From NCBI GenBank assembly GCA_964429355.1, contig CAYSCH010000252.1, positions 1-14,216 of the forward strand: a stretch of 14,216 nucleotides of DNA, read 5' to 3'. Under the pieces are notes generated by a model. The model made no database searches, was not told where the DNA came from, and saw only the letters and a list, made by a program, of their open reading frames with translations. This DNA comes from JAAYAY01 sp964429355 (GTDB lineage Bacteria > Planctomycetota > Planctomycetia > Pirellulales > Thermoguttaceae). Positions 1 through 7,886 of this stretch are shown piece by piece (position 1 is the first letter of the stretch; each line of letters opens with the position of its first letter). Position numbers and translations under genes: made by a program.

Positions 1-113
1 GGCTTTGCATTCGTTGCCGTCTCTGCTAGCTTGCAGGTTATGGCACGGGCGACTGCCAGCAGGCGGTCGGTAATTGCGATCAAAAGGCTCGTTCAGAGGA
101 GAGGACGGACCAC

Positions 114-1544
114 ATGGGTGGGGTCTACGGCGTTGTTGCGAAGAACGACTGCGTTTCCGATTTGTTCTATGGCACCGACTATCACTCGCATCTGGGCACT
201 GTGCGGGGCGGCTTGGCGGTCAGGAACGGCAAAGGTTTCAACCGATTCATCAAGGATATCACAAACACCCAGTTCCGGAGCAAGTTCGAAGACGACCTGC
301 CCAAGTTGCATGGCTCTATCGGGATTGGAGTCATCAGCGACTATGAGGACCAGCCGTTGATCATCGGCTCTCACCTGGGCACATACGCCCTGGTGACGGT
401 CGGCCGGATCGAGAACCTGGACGAACTTGCCAAGGAGGCCTTCAAGAAGCAGGCCACTCATTTCTCGGAGATGAGCGGCGATGAGATAAATCCTACAGAA
501 CTCGTCGCGACGTTGATCAACCAGGGAAGCAGTTATGAAGAGGGAATTCGCCTGGCTCAGGAGTCGATCGAGGGATCTTGTACGATCCTGCTGATGACTG
601 ACGATTGCATCTATGCGGCACGAGATCGGTGGGGACGGACGCCGCTGGCGTTGGGGCGGAAAGAGGGCGCTCGTTGCGTCACGCTGGAGACCTGCTCCCT
701 GGTCAACCTGGATTACGAGATTGACCGTTTCCTCGGCCCGGCGGAGATTGTGCGTTTTTGTGCCGATGGAGTGGAGACTCTGCGTCCACCGGGTGACGAG
801 ATGCAAATCTGCTCGTTCCTTTGGGTCTACTACGGCTACCCCGCCTCGACGTACGAAGGGATCAACTGCGAAGTCGTTCGCAATCGCTGTGGCGCGGCTT
901 TGGCGCGGGCCGACCAGGTCGAAGTCGACGTCGTTGCCGGCATTCCGGATTCAGGGACTGGGCATGCGATCGGCTATGCCAACCAATCCGGCCTGCCCTA
1001 CCAACGTCCGTTCGTGAAATACACGCCCACCTGGCCGCGAAGCTTCATGCCCCAAGAGCAGCGGATCCGAGACCTGGTCGCCCGGATGAAGTTGATCCCG
1101 ATCAGCGAACTGATTCGCGACCGGCGGTTACTTTTCTGTGAGGACTCGATTGTACGAGGCACCCAGCTCCGAGATACGATCCAGCGGCTGTATGCCGATG
1201 GGGCCAGGGAGGTGCACATGCGGCCGGCCTGCCCACCGCTGGTGTTTGGCTGCAAGTTCCTGAATTTTTCTCGTTCCAAGTCCGAAACGGATCTGGCGAC
1301 ACGGACGGTTATCCAGGAGCTTGAAGGCGATGCCAACTCGCATCTGGACGAGTATGCCGACCCGAGCACCGAACGCCATGCCGTGATGATCGAACGGATT
1401 CGGCAGCAACTGGGCGTCACGACTCTCAAATACCAGAAGCTCCCGGATCTGGTCGAGGCGATCGGGTTGCCGAAGGACAGACTCTGCACGTACTGCTGGG
1501 ACGGCGCCGAGCCGTGCAGGAAATGCTCGAGGAACCAAGGCTGA
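114..1544 (+). CDS. PurF-like phosphoribosyltransferase, glutaminase-inactive variant
   Basis: A 476-residue protein resembling amidophosphoribosyltransferase (PurF), which makes phosphoribosylamine from PRPP. The PRPP loop is clear at residues 343-350 (EDSIVRGT). Cysteines C233, C380, C458 and C461 sit where Bacillus-type PurF carries its 4Fe-4S ligands. The N-terminal glutaminase half is degenerate: the protein begins MGGVYGVV, so the catalytic Cys that should follow Met is Gly. The Arg of the usual RYST segment and the Asn-Gly of the NGNL segment are also not visible. I recall similar MGG-type paralogues in other bacteria, so this looks like a family trait rather than a mutation. It may use free ammonia or do something other than purine synthesis. 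GAGGAGAGG lies 9-12 nt before the ATG. The gene converges on the isoprenoid cluster. Confidence is high for the fold, low for the reaction. Confidence 0.88.
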   Translation: MGGVYGVVAKNDCVSDLFYGTDYHSHLGTVRGGLAVRNGKGFNRFIKDITNTQFRSKFEDDLPKLHGSIGIGVISDYEDQPLIIGSHLGTYALVTVGRIENLDELAKEAFKKQATHFSEMSGDEINPTELVATLINQGSSYEEGIRLAQESIEGSCTILLMTDDCIYAARDRWGRTPLALGRKEGARCVTLETCSLVNLDYEIDRFLGPAEIVRFCADGVETLRPPGDEMQICSFLWVYYGYPASTYEGINCEVVRNRCGAALARADQVEVDVVAGIPDSGTGHAIGYANQSGLPYQRPFVKYTPTWPRSFMPQEQRIRDLVARMKLIPISELIRDRRLLFCEDSIVRGTQLRDTIQRLYADGAREVHMRPACPPLVFGCKFLNFSRSKSETDLATRTVIQELEGDANSHLDEYADPSTERHAVMIERIRQQLGVTTLKYQKLPDLVEAIGLPKDRLCTYCWDGAEPCRKCSRNQG

Positions 1545-1569
1545 GAATCTGGGTCAAATCGCGCGATCC

Positions 1570-1585
1570 GAAGTCGGGCGACTTC
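1570..1585. terminator. Hairpin between convergent genes
   Basis: GAAGTC-GGGC-GACTTC forms a 6-bp stem with a 4-nt loop in the 58-bp gap between two convergent genes. There is no T-run on either side, so it would be a weak bidirectional terminator at best. A 10-bp palindrome, ATCGCGCGAT, lies just upstream at 1558-1567. Confidence 0.35.
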
Positions 1586-1602
1586 CGCCAAGGGGAGTTG
1601 GG

Positions 1603-2550
1603 CTACGGGTTTGGCACAGCGGCAAGAAGGGACCTGGTGGCGAGGCCGTAGAAGGTGTATTCGGTATCGATTTCCGAGTCCCAGGAACCACCACGAAAGC
1701 CACCGGCTGGAACTTCCATGGAGTCGACGTAACGGCGGATGCCGGGCAGGTTGACGGCGTTGAGACCGTCCAGATCGGCCAGGGCGATCAGGCCCGTGCA
1801 GGTGCTGAGAAGATCGCTCATGGGAATGAGCGTATTTGCACGGAGTCCGCCATCGGCGGTCTGCATAGCCGCGAGGAATCGGGCAGTCTCGTCTCCCTGG
1901 CTGCCGTGCAGGGCCGATCTTCCTCCGTTTTCCAGCAGGCGAAGGAGTCCCACAGCCGCCGCGGTCGGGTTGGTCCCGCTGCGGGCGATGACGTCGAGCT
2001 CGACGTAGCCGCCATCGTCGCGGCGGCGCGAACGAACCATTTGCATGATTTGCGTGCGCTCGTCGATTCTTGCTCCGATCAGTTCCAGGCAGGCGATCGA
2101 GAGGAACGTCTGGTAGGTGGAACTCCGGCCGCTTTCCGGCGTCTTGGCGAAGCCGCCGTCGCTGCGGCGGAGCGGCTGCAGGGTCTGGTGGATGACGGTT
2201 TGCCGATCGAGTCCTGCCTGGGTGAACACATCCTGCCCGTAGGTGACTTCGAGAAGAATCGACGAGAAGACGAGGGAGAGGAAGTCGACGGCGGCCAGGT
2301 CGCGGCGGAGACTGGCGAGCAGGAAGGCGGCTGTCTTCGCGGCCGCATCTTCGGTCAGGGTTCCCAGGAGTGTCAGGCCGCGGAGGGCGAATCCCGTGTA
2401 GTAAAGGTCGCTCTGGCCTTGCCTGCCCGCAAAGCCGCCGTCGCTACGATGCGCCGCTGCCAGGAAACCGGCGTGGCGCTGGCGAAATTCTTCCGGCAGT
2501 TGCATCGCCCCGCCGGCCAGGCGGAAGGTCAGGTTCCCAAGATACGACAT
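1603..2550 (-). CDS. Prenyltransferase-beta/squalene-cyclase-repeat protein
   Basis: A 315-residue protein built from alpha/alpha-barrel repeats of the protein-prenyltransferase beta-subunit type. Repeat cores are visible at SDGGFAGR (36-43), SDGGFAKT (130-137), RDDGGYVE (177-184), ADGGL (232-236) and AGGFRGG (282-288). The length fits a single beta subunit. In Rab geranylgeranyl transferase beta, zinc is held by Asp and Cys of a DVC segment and by a later His. Here the corresponding places read SDLLSTC (245-251) and DTEYTFYGL (295-303), so the Cys and His appear to be absent. A classical protein-prenylating activity is therefore doubtful, and a terpene-binding or cyclase-like role is possible. 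The open frame runs far upstream, but the start is placed at MSYLGN because it overlaps the preceding stop by 1 bp (TGATG) and has GGAG 8 nt upstream. It is the last gene of the cluster and is probably translationally coupled to the glycosyltransferase. Confidence 0.85.
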   Translation of the reverse strand: MSYLGNLTFRLAGGAMQLPEEFRQRHAGFLAAAHRSDGGFAGRQGQSDLYYTGFALRGLTLLGTLTEDAAAKTAAFLLASLRRDLAAVDFLSLVFSSILLEVTYGQDVFTQAGLDRQTVIHQTLQPLRRSDGGFAKTPESGRSSTYQTFLSIACLELIGARIDERTQIMQMVRSRRRDDGGYVELDVIARSGTNPTAAAVGLLRLLENGGRSALHGSQGDETARFLAAMQTADGGLRANTLIPMSDLLSTCTGLIALADLDGLNAVNLPGIRRYVDSMEVPAGGFRGGSWDSEIDTEYTFYGLATRSLLAAVPNP

Positions 2551-3917
2551 CAGTGAGTCTCCGTGGGGCTGGTGCCTGGAACCTGTTGTCGGCGTCCAAG
2601 GAGCCGGGCGTAGAGGTCGGCCGTCCGCGAGGCCATCAACTGGTCGTGATAGCGGGTACGGACCGCCTCGAGTCCACGGCGACCGAATTCGACCGCGTGA
2701 TCGCCAGTGCGGGCCAGTTCCAGGATCGCGTGGGCGAGGGAATCGGCACTGGCCAGTTCGAACAATAGTCCGCCACCCGTATCCGCGACCAGTTCCGAGA
2801 AGGCTCCTGCATCCGGAGCGATCACCGGCTTGCCGTTGGCCCAGGCTTCGAGGGCGACGATGCCCTTGCTCTCGGGAAATACGGAGGGGAGGCAGACAAC
2901 ATCGACGGATTGAAGAAAAGCGATCTTGCCGGTTCGGTCCGGGGATCCCAAATAGCGGAACCGGCCGTGAAGTCCGCGCTTGGTCAGTCGTCGTTCCACG
3001 TCGCGGAGGTAGCTGCGATCCTGGGGGCCGAGGTACCCCGCCGCATCGAGAGCGAACCTGAGATCCGGTGCCTCGTGGGCGAGGATCTCCAGGGCTTCGG
3101 CCAGCAGATGGAGCCCCTTGTCGTGGCAGATTCGCGAAAAGTACCCTATTCGGAAGGTCTCCAGGGACGCCCTGTCGGCCAGGCGTGATTCGGTCACCAA
3201 CCCAGCGGCATGGCCGGCCAGTTTGATACCGGGGGGGATGACCTGGATGTCTTGGCCCGGAATACCAAGATAGTCGGCCATTCGATCGGCGAAGTACCGA
3301 TTCATGGCGATCAAGGCATCGATGAATTCGGCGGAACGCTGCAGCTCCAGTCGAGTCTGACCGGCGTATGGCTCGGGGAGTCGCTCCAAGAAAATATCCT
3401 CGCCGGTGAGACTCGCGACGACGGGCACGTTCAATCGGGCCCGGATGGGGCCCGCCAGTCCGGCAAGCAAGACATTGGAGAGATGGACGACGTCGATTCT
3501 GGGAAGACCTGCCAGCAGTTCCAGCAGCTTCTCGAGTTCCTTCTGTTGGTGGCCAGCTCGACCGCGAAGCATCGAAACCGTGAGGGCTCCAAGCTGGGCG
3601 GCGTCGGTTTTTCCGGCCCAGCGACTCATCCATCGGACCAGACCCGGCCGGTCGAACCAGCGGTCCAGGATTGCCGGCGTCTTGCGGAAGAGAGAGAACT
3701 TCTGCTGGAGAAAGACATTCAGACCGCCGAACGCCAGTCGCTCCTGGTGGACTGACGGCTGATCAATCCGCACGGGAGTGTAGAGCGGTACCAGGATCAC
3801 GTCGTGACCCGCTTCGAGGAGAGCTACTGCCAGGGAATTGCCGTGCAGGCAGCTCCCACAGTACATGCCCCCGGCCCCGGCGATGAGGTGAACGATGGTC
3901 AGGGGAGGGGTGTTCAT
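2550..3917 (-). CDS. GT4-family glycosyltransferase (GT-B fold)
   Basis: A 455-residue glycosyltransferase that would transfer a sugar from an activated donor onto an acceptor. The N-terminal half starts with a beta-strand and a glycine-rich turn containing MYCGSC (18-23), followed by HGNSLAVALLEAGHDV. The C-terminal donor-binding half has IGYFSRICHDKG (257-268), FRYLG (320-324) and the EX7E motif, E349 to E357, in PESKGIVALEAWANGKPVI. There are no membrane segments. The frame stays open for 28 codons upstream, into the preceding gene. MNTPPLTIVHL is chosen because it starts the first beta-strand and AAGG lies 5 nt before the ATG, overlapping the upstream TAA. The gap to the synthase gene is 7 bp and the stop overlaps the next start, so the three genes are surely co-transcribed. 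The context suggests a prenyl or terpenoid lipid acceptor. Neither donor nor acceptor can be read from the sequence. Confidence 0.92.
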   Translation of the reverse strand: MNTPPLTIVHLIAGAGGMYCGSCLHGNSLAVALLEAGHDVILVPLYTPVRIDQPSVHQERLAFGGLNVFLQQKFSLFRKTPAILDRWFDRPGLVRWMSRWAGKTDAAQLGALTVSMLRGRAGHQQKELEKLLELLAGLPRIDVVHLSNVLLAGLAGPIRARLNVPVVASLTGEDIFLERLPEPYAGQTRLELQRSAEFIDALIAMNRYFADRMADYLGIPGQDIQVIPPGIKLAGHAAGLVTESRLADRASLETFRIGYFSRICHDKGLHLLAEALEILAHEAPDLRFALDAAGYLGPQDRSYLRDVERRLTKRGLHGRFRYLGSPDRTGKIAFLQSVDVVCLPSVFPESKGIVALEAWANGKPVIAPDAGAFSELVADTGGGLLFELASADSLAHAILELARTGDHAVEFGRRGLEAVRTRYHDQLMASRTADLYARLLGRRQQVPGTSPTETH

Positions 3918-3924
3918 CGTGGCC

Positions 3925-5712
3925 TTAGTAGCCCAGGATCGTATCAACGAAGTAGTGCAAGAGCTGCCGGAATGACCCGTGTGTGACGGCGCCGGCCACA
4001 TCGCGGGCCCGGTCGGCGTGTTTCTGGACGAGACGGCGGGCCTTGGCGAAGGCAGCTGTTCGGCAATAGATGTCGTGGACCCGGCGCAGAAACCGCTCGT
4101 CGCCTTGGGAGTCGCGCTCGGCTGTGGACAACAGTATGGGCCGGTCCGCTTCGTCAGCGGCTCCCAGTGCCAGCGCCCAGAGCACGGTGGGCCGGCCGCC
4201 GATCACGTCGGTGCCGTGGTGGTGTTTGTTGGCGGAGTCGGCGGTCCAATCGTCCAGGTCGTTGCGGATCTGAAAGGCGACTCCAAGATGGCGAGAAAAA
4301 CGGGCGACCATCTCACGGTAGGTGTCGGCCGGACCGGCAAGCCGGACTCCGGAGAAGAGCGCTGCTTCGAACGCGGGGGCTGTCTTCAGGGCGTAAATCT
4401 TGAGTGCATCGAGAGGCCCGAGTGCCTTGTCGCGTCCGGCACGCCATGCGAGCTCAGCCCCTTGACCTTCGCACAGCCGGGTATGGGCCAATCCCAGGGC
4501 AGCCAGAATGTCGGCCACGGCCTCCGCTCCAATCTGGTCGCGCTCCGAAGCGACCAGCCGATAGCCCAGGCCGATCAGGTAATCGCCCACGTTGATTGCC
4601 GTCGCCGTACCGTGCTGCCGGTGAATCGTCTCCTTTCCGTAGCGGAAGGGATCGTCGTCTTCGATGTCGTCGTGGACGAGCGAGGCCTTGTGGAACAGTT
4701 CGATCGCCAGGGCCACGCGTTTGACGGAATCGGAGAGACCGGCAACGTACTGGCTTCCGTTGGGGCCCCAGCCATGGCCGCCCGTCAGTGCGTCGTACGC
4801 CGCCAAGGTGATGAAAGGGCGGAAGTACTTGCCACCCCGGGTCAGGAAGTCGCGGGCAAGGATTTCGGTGGAAGCGATCGGCGGCAGCATGTCGAGGGAC
4901 GAGAGAGCCACGTCATGTTTCGCCTGGCCATTGCCTCGCTCGCTCGGCAACAAGCGGCTCAGTTCCTCCGATTCGAACATGCCGGCCGCAGCCCGGAGGA
5001 GGTGAACTTGAGTCTTGGCGGGCCGGTCACCAGGGCGGTAAGGCGTGTCGATCATCTCCAACGCCCAGGCCTGGTCCGTCGACGTGTTGTGGCACGCGGA
5101 CGAATGGAGGGGAACGGCCATGGCCGGCAGGCCGGTCATAAGGATCTTTTCGAAGGCTTTTTCGAGGGAGTTAAGGCAGCCGATTCCGAGGACCGCGTCG
5201 GCCTTGCCCTGCAGGATACACTGCAGAACAATCGGCGAACCTTCAGCAATCAGAACCTGGTAGCCTTTGTCCCTCGCCAGGGCACGCCATTGACTGAGTG
5301 CACACGCTCCGCAGTCTTGGCAGAGCAGGCCGAATTCGTTGTAGTCCGCGGGGCAGATTTCCTCATTGCGCATGCAATGAGGAAGCAGGAGCAGTCGCCT
5401 TGAATAAGGTGTCGCTTCGATGCGATCGCGCCAATAGACGCTGGACAGAATGACCATCGTCCAGCCCAGGTAACTCTCGGGGAGATCGAGGTCGGCGAGA
5501 ACATCTCGAGCGTAGCGGTCGATGCGGTGGCGAGCGAGGGGCTCAGTCCGATCCAGACCGGCAACTTTCTTGTCAACAGCCGCTCGGATTCGCTCTCGCA
5601 ACTCGACTGGCTGCGGGACCTGCTTCAGGTGGGCTGTTCCCCCGTAGGCGTCAGCGGCCGTGAGTGTGCCGTCGCGAAGAGTGGGCTGGGGTGGGGTAGG
5701 AACGATGGCCAC
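3925..5712 (-). CDS. DUF116-polyprenyl diphosphate synthase fusion
   Basis: A 595-residue two-domain protein. Residues ~75-225 match DUF116, a cysteine-rich domain of unknown role, with LLPHCMR (109-115), C120, CQDCGAC (131-137), GIGCLNS (176-182) and ACHNTSTD (206-213). The cysteine spacing suggests a metal or Fe-S site. Residues ~275-595 form a trans-isoprenyl diphosphate synthase, which condenses isopentenyl diphosphate onto an allylic primer. It has GGKYFRP (293-299), the first Asp-rich motif DDIEDDD (348-354), GDYL (376-379), K443-T444 and the second motif FQIRNDLDD (480-488), where the first Asp is Asn. There is no two-residue insertion in the first motif, and small residues (Ala, Ser) precede it, which fits a product longer than C15. 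The start is GTG with no clear ribosome-binding site; the frame is closed by a stop at 5784 with no ATG in between. It follows the cyclase gene after 257 bp. Confidence 0.9.
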   Translation of the reverse strand: MAIVPTPPQPTLRDGTLTAADAYGGTAHLKQVPQPVELRERIRAAVDKKVAGLDRTEPLARHRIDRYARDVLADLDLPESYLGWTMVILSSVYWRDRIEATPYSRRLLLLPHCMRNEEICPADYNEFGLLCQDCGACALSQWRALARDKGYQVLIAEGSPIVLQCILQGKADAVLGIGCLNSLEKAFEKILMTGLPAMAVPLHSSACHNTSTDQAWALEMIDTPYRPGDRPAKTQVHLLRAAAGMFESEELSRLLPSERGNGQAKHDVALSSLDMLPPIASTEILARDFLTRGGKYFRPFITLAAYDALTGGHGWGPNGSQYVAGLSDSVKRVALAIELFHKASLVHDDIEDDDPFRYGKETIHRQHGTATAINVGDYLIGLGYRLVASERDQIGAEAVADILAALGLAHTRLCEGQGAELAWRAGRDKALGPLDALKIYALKTAPAFEAALFSGVRLAGPADTYREMVARFSRHLGVAFQIRNDLDDWTADSANKHHHGTDVIGGRPTVLWALALGAADEADRPILLSTAERDSQGDERFLRRVHDIYCRTAAFAKARRLVQKHADRARDVAGAVTHGSFRQLLHYFVDTILGY

Positions 5713-5969
5713 CGTTGCAGTCTCGCTTGCGGTCGTTCTGTGCCAGGGGAAAGGAGGCGGGGGGAACGTGGAGTCTTCAGGTCATCGATGGATCGGTACG
5801 CCGATGGGTCCGCCGGGCGTGGAGAACGCCAATCGATCGTCAGCCACGACAACAGACATGAATGTGGCCCTCGGCCAAGCCGTGTCGACGAATGTATGAC
5901 CTCCGGACGGCTGAGGAAGATGACTGTCCTCGCTTGCCCTTCGAGTCAACAGGTGGCAGCTCTCGCTTG
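5713..5969. repeat. Intergenic region with three copies of a 9-mer
   Basis: This 257-bp gap between the cyclase stop and the synthase start carries CTCGCTTGC three times on the plus strand, at 5722-5730, 5929-5937 and 5962-5970. The outer two copies share TCTCGCTTGC. On the transcribed (minus) strand the repeat reads GCAAGCGAG. One copy overlaps the cyclase stop codon and another lies 9 nt before the synthase GTG. I see no convincing promoter, terminator or small gene here. Confidence 0.45.
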
Positions 5970-7742
5970 CTACTGGGGTTGGTGTGCTTCGACCGCGTGG
6001 CGCAGGGCGGAGACTGTAAAAACCAAGGGATACAACCTCTCATAATACCACAGCCGGGCGAAGTAGAAACCAATTGGTGCCGTTTCCCGGTGGCGATCTT
6101 CCTCGACCGCCCGAACCAGCCACTCAAGTCCTGTCTGGAGAATGGGTTGCGTCGAATGTGCGTCTGGCGATGCCAGCAGGGCTTCCAGGGTGACCGCAGT
6201 TTCCTCCACCGAGGACACCTCGCCAGACGGCGCTGCCCCCCACCCACCGTCTTGCCGCTGGGCCGCCGCCAGGAAACGGAATCCTCTTCTTGCCGGTTCG
6301 TCGCCGAGTTGGCCGAGATCACGATAGGCCAACAGGACCCGTGCGGTCCCATACACCGGGTTTTCTTCGTCGTCGCGATGCTGGTTGCCAAACCAGAGAG
6401 GTGCCCAACTTCCATCGCCTTGTTGTTGCCGTTGGAGAAATCGGAAACCTCGCCCGATGGCCTGGCGGATGGGGACGGGCCGGATTCTCTGCCATACGTG
6501 GAGCGCCCGAAGGGCGTGGGCGGTCAGGTCGGTGCTACTGCGATCGAAGGGGAGCTTTCCCCAGCCGCGACAGAAGGTCGGCCAGCCGCCGTTGCCATTC
6601 TGCAGACCAAGCAGCCAGTCGACGCCCAAGCTGACCGCCCCTTCGATCAGGTTTCTCTGATCGTTTGTGGCTTGGGAGTTGAGTTTCGCCAGGGCGAGCA
6701 TGGCGCCCGGGGTATCATCGGCATCCGGCACTGCACCGCTCAGATCGGTCCAGCCCCATCCACCGGGGTCAGCATTGGTGAAGGGGTGGCGCCGCCGGTG
6801 CTGGCAGCTCAGAAGCCAATCGAGGCATTCGGCGCCGAGGTTGGATACCGAGCGATCGTCGAGGGCATTGATGGAAAGGCTGGTGACCCAGGTGGCCAGA
6901 TTCGTGTCGATGGGCCAGGAACCATCGTCGCGAACCGAGTCCATGAGGAATTGAACACCCCGACGAACGATGGGGTGGTCCGCGAGTTCGATACTCGCCA
7001 GACTCATCACCACGAAACTGGTCAACGGAGTCGCTTCGAGGAAGCCCCCGCTTTCCGGCTGCATCCGCTGCGCCACGCGAAGGCTGCGATCTACCGAGAG
7101 CCCGCGCGCGATTCGTGCCAGTGGATTCCAGGGTTTTTTGTGGAAGTAGCGAGCCTGCCCGATGGCCACCAGGGCAGGAACCGCGTAGCTGACGACCGGC
7201 AGGCGAAGGAAACGGTAGAACCCGTGCGGGAAGCATGCCAGTTCGAAGGGAAGGGGCGAGACCTGATGCCAAGGTACCAGGCCAGCCAAGGCGCAGTTCG
7301 TCAGAATCGGAACGGCAAAGGTCTTGTCGCGCCCGTAGCGCCGCTTCAGTCCGGCGATATGGCCGTGGGCTGTCAGGTAGGCCTCGGCACGCTTGAGAGC
7401 TGGCCCGAATTCCGCGGTTCGACCGGCCAAGTGGATGGCAGCCCGGACGAGCATCGTCGTGGCAATATTCGAGAGGCTGAGATCCGTATCGCCCCAACCT
7501 CCATCTGCGTTCTGGATGCGACTGACGTAGCCAAGACCGTGATCGATCAGCGATCGGGCATGTTCCGCGCCAGGCAATAGCGGGTTGGCCCGCAGGACGC
7601 AAGCGAGGGCGCTCACCGCGGTCGCCGTGGAAAGCGCCGAACTGCAGAGCCGCCCTTCCCAATGACCGGAGGCAAGTCTCTCGGCCATCAGGTCCGTGCA
7701 GGCTTTCTGATAAGCTCTTTCAAGGCGAAGACGGTCGAGCAT
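5970..7742 (-). CDS. Squalene-hopene cyclase-like terpene cyclase
   Basis: A 590-residue class II (protonation-type) triterpene cyclase homologue, somewhat shorter than typical squalene-hopene cyclases (~630 residues or more). The catalytic acid motif DXDD is present as D340-A-D-D343, followed by TPGAMLAL. QW-type repeats occur at QNADGGW (77-83), DGSW (273-276), GGWGW (327-331), QNGNGGW (381-387), QGDGSW (441-446) and QRQDGGW (495-501). The C-terminus GFYFARLWYYERLYP (558-572) matches the family's last conserved block. The N-terminus GHWEGRLCSSALSTATAV is also family-like, so the ATG at 7742 is accepted although only a weak GAAAG precedes it. Such enzymes are peripheral membrane proteins that cyclise squalene or longer polyprenes. 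No squalene synthase lies nearby; the next gene makes a polyprenyl diphosphate. The fold and catalytic class are secure, the substrate is not. Confidence 0.92.
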   Translation of the reverse strand: MLDRLRLERAYQKACTDLMAERLASGHWEGRLCSSALSTATAVSALACVLRANPLLPGAEHARSLIDHGLGYVSRIQNADGGWGDTDLSLSNIATTMLVRAAIHLAGRTAEFGPALKRAEAYLTAHGHIAGLKRRYGRDKTFAVPILTNCALAGLVPWHQVSPLPFELACFPHGFYRFLRLPVVSYAVPALVAIGQARYFHKKPWNPLARIARGLSVDRSLRVAQRMQPESGGFLEATPLTSFVVMSLASIELADHPIVRRGVQFLMDSVRDDGSWPIDTNLATWVTSLSINALDDRSVSNLGAECLDWLLSCQHRRRHPFTNADPGGWGWTDLSGAVPDADDTPGAMLALAKLNSQATNDQRNLIEGAVSLGVDWLLGLQNGNGGWPTFCRGWGKLPFDRSSTDLTAHALRALHVWQRIRPVPIRQAIGRGFRFLQRQQQGDGSWAPLWFGNQHRDDEENPVYGTARVLLAYRDLGQLGDEPARRGFRFLAAAQRQDGGWGAAPSGEVSSVEETAVTLEALLASPDAHSTQPILQTGLEWLVRAVEEDRHRETAPIGFYFARLWYYERLYPLVFTVSALRHAVEAHQPQ

Positions 7743-7886
7743 TCGGGGCTTTCGGATCGGACGTTTTCAGCAGCACTTGGAGGAGGGATTTGAAGACATC
7801 CAGACATTTCCGGAGCCGGACTTTTCCGGTTGAAATACCTGAGAGGTGGGGCGTTCGGAAGAAATGGAGGACTTGGAAATCCGGCT

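Noticed and set aside
2551..3633. Extension of the 1603-2550 gene into a 676-residue protein
   Set aside because: The upstream part is the out-of-frame shadow of the glycosyltransferase gene: it is arginine-, proline- and glycine-rich and without domain features. The TGATG overlap and ribosome-binding site favour 2550.
3979..5403. 474-codon plus-strand frame opposite the DUF116-synthase gene
   Set aside because: It is the antisense shadow of a gene with clear catalytic motifs, and its translation has no domain features.
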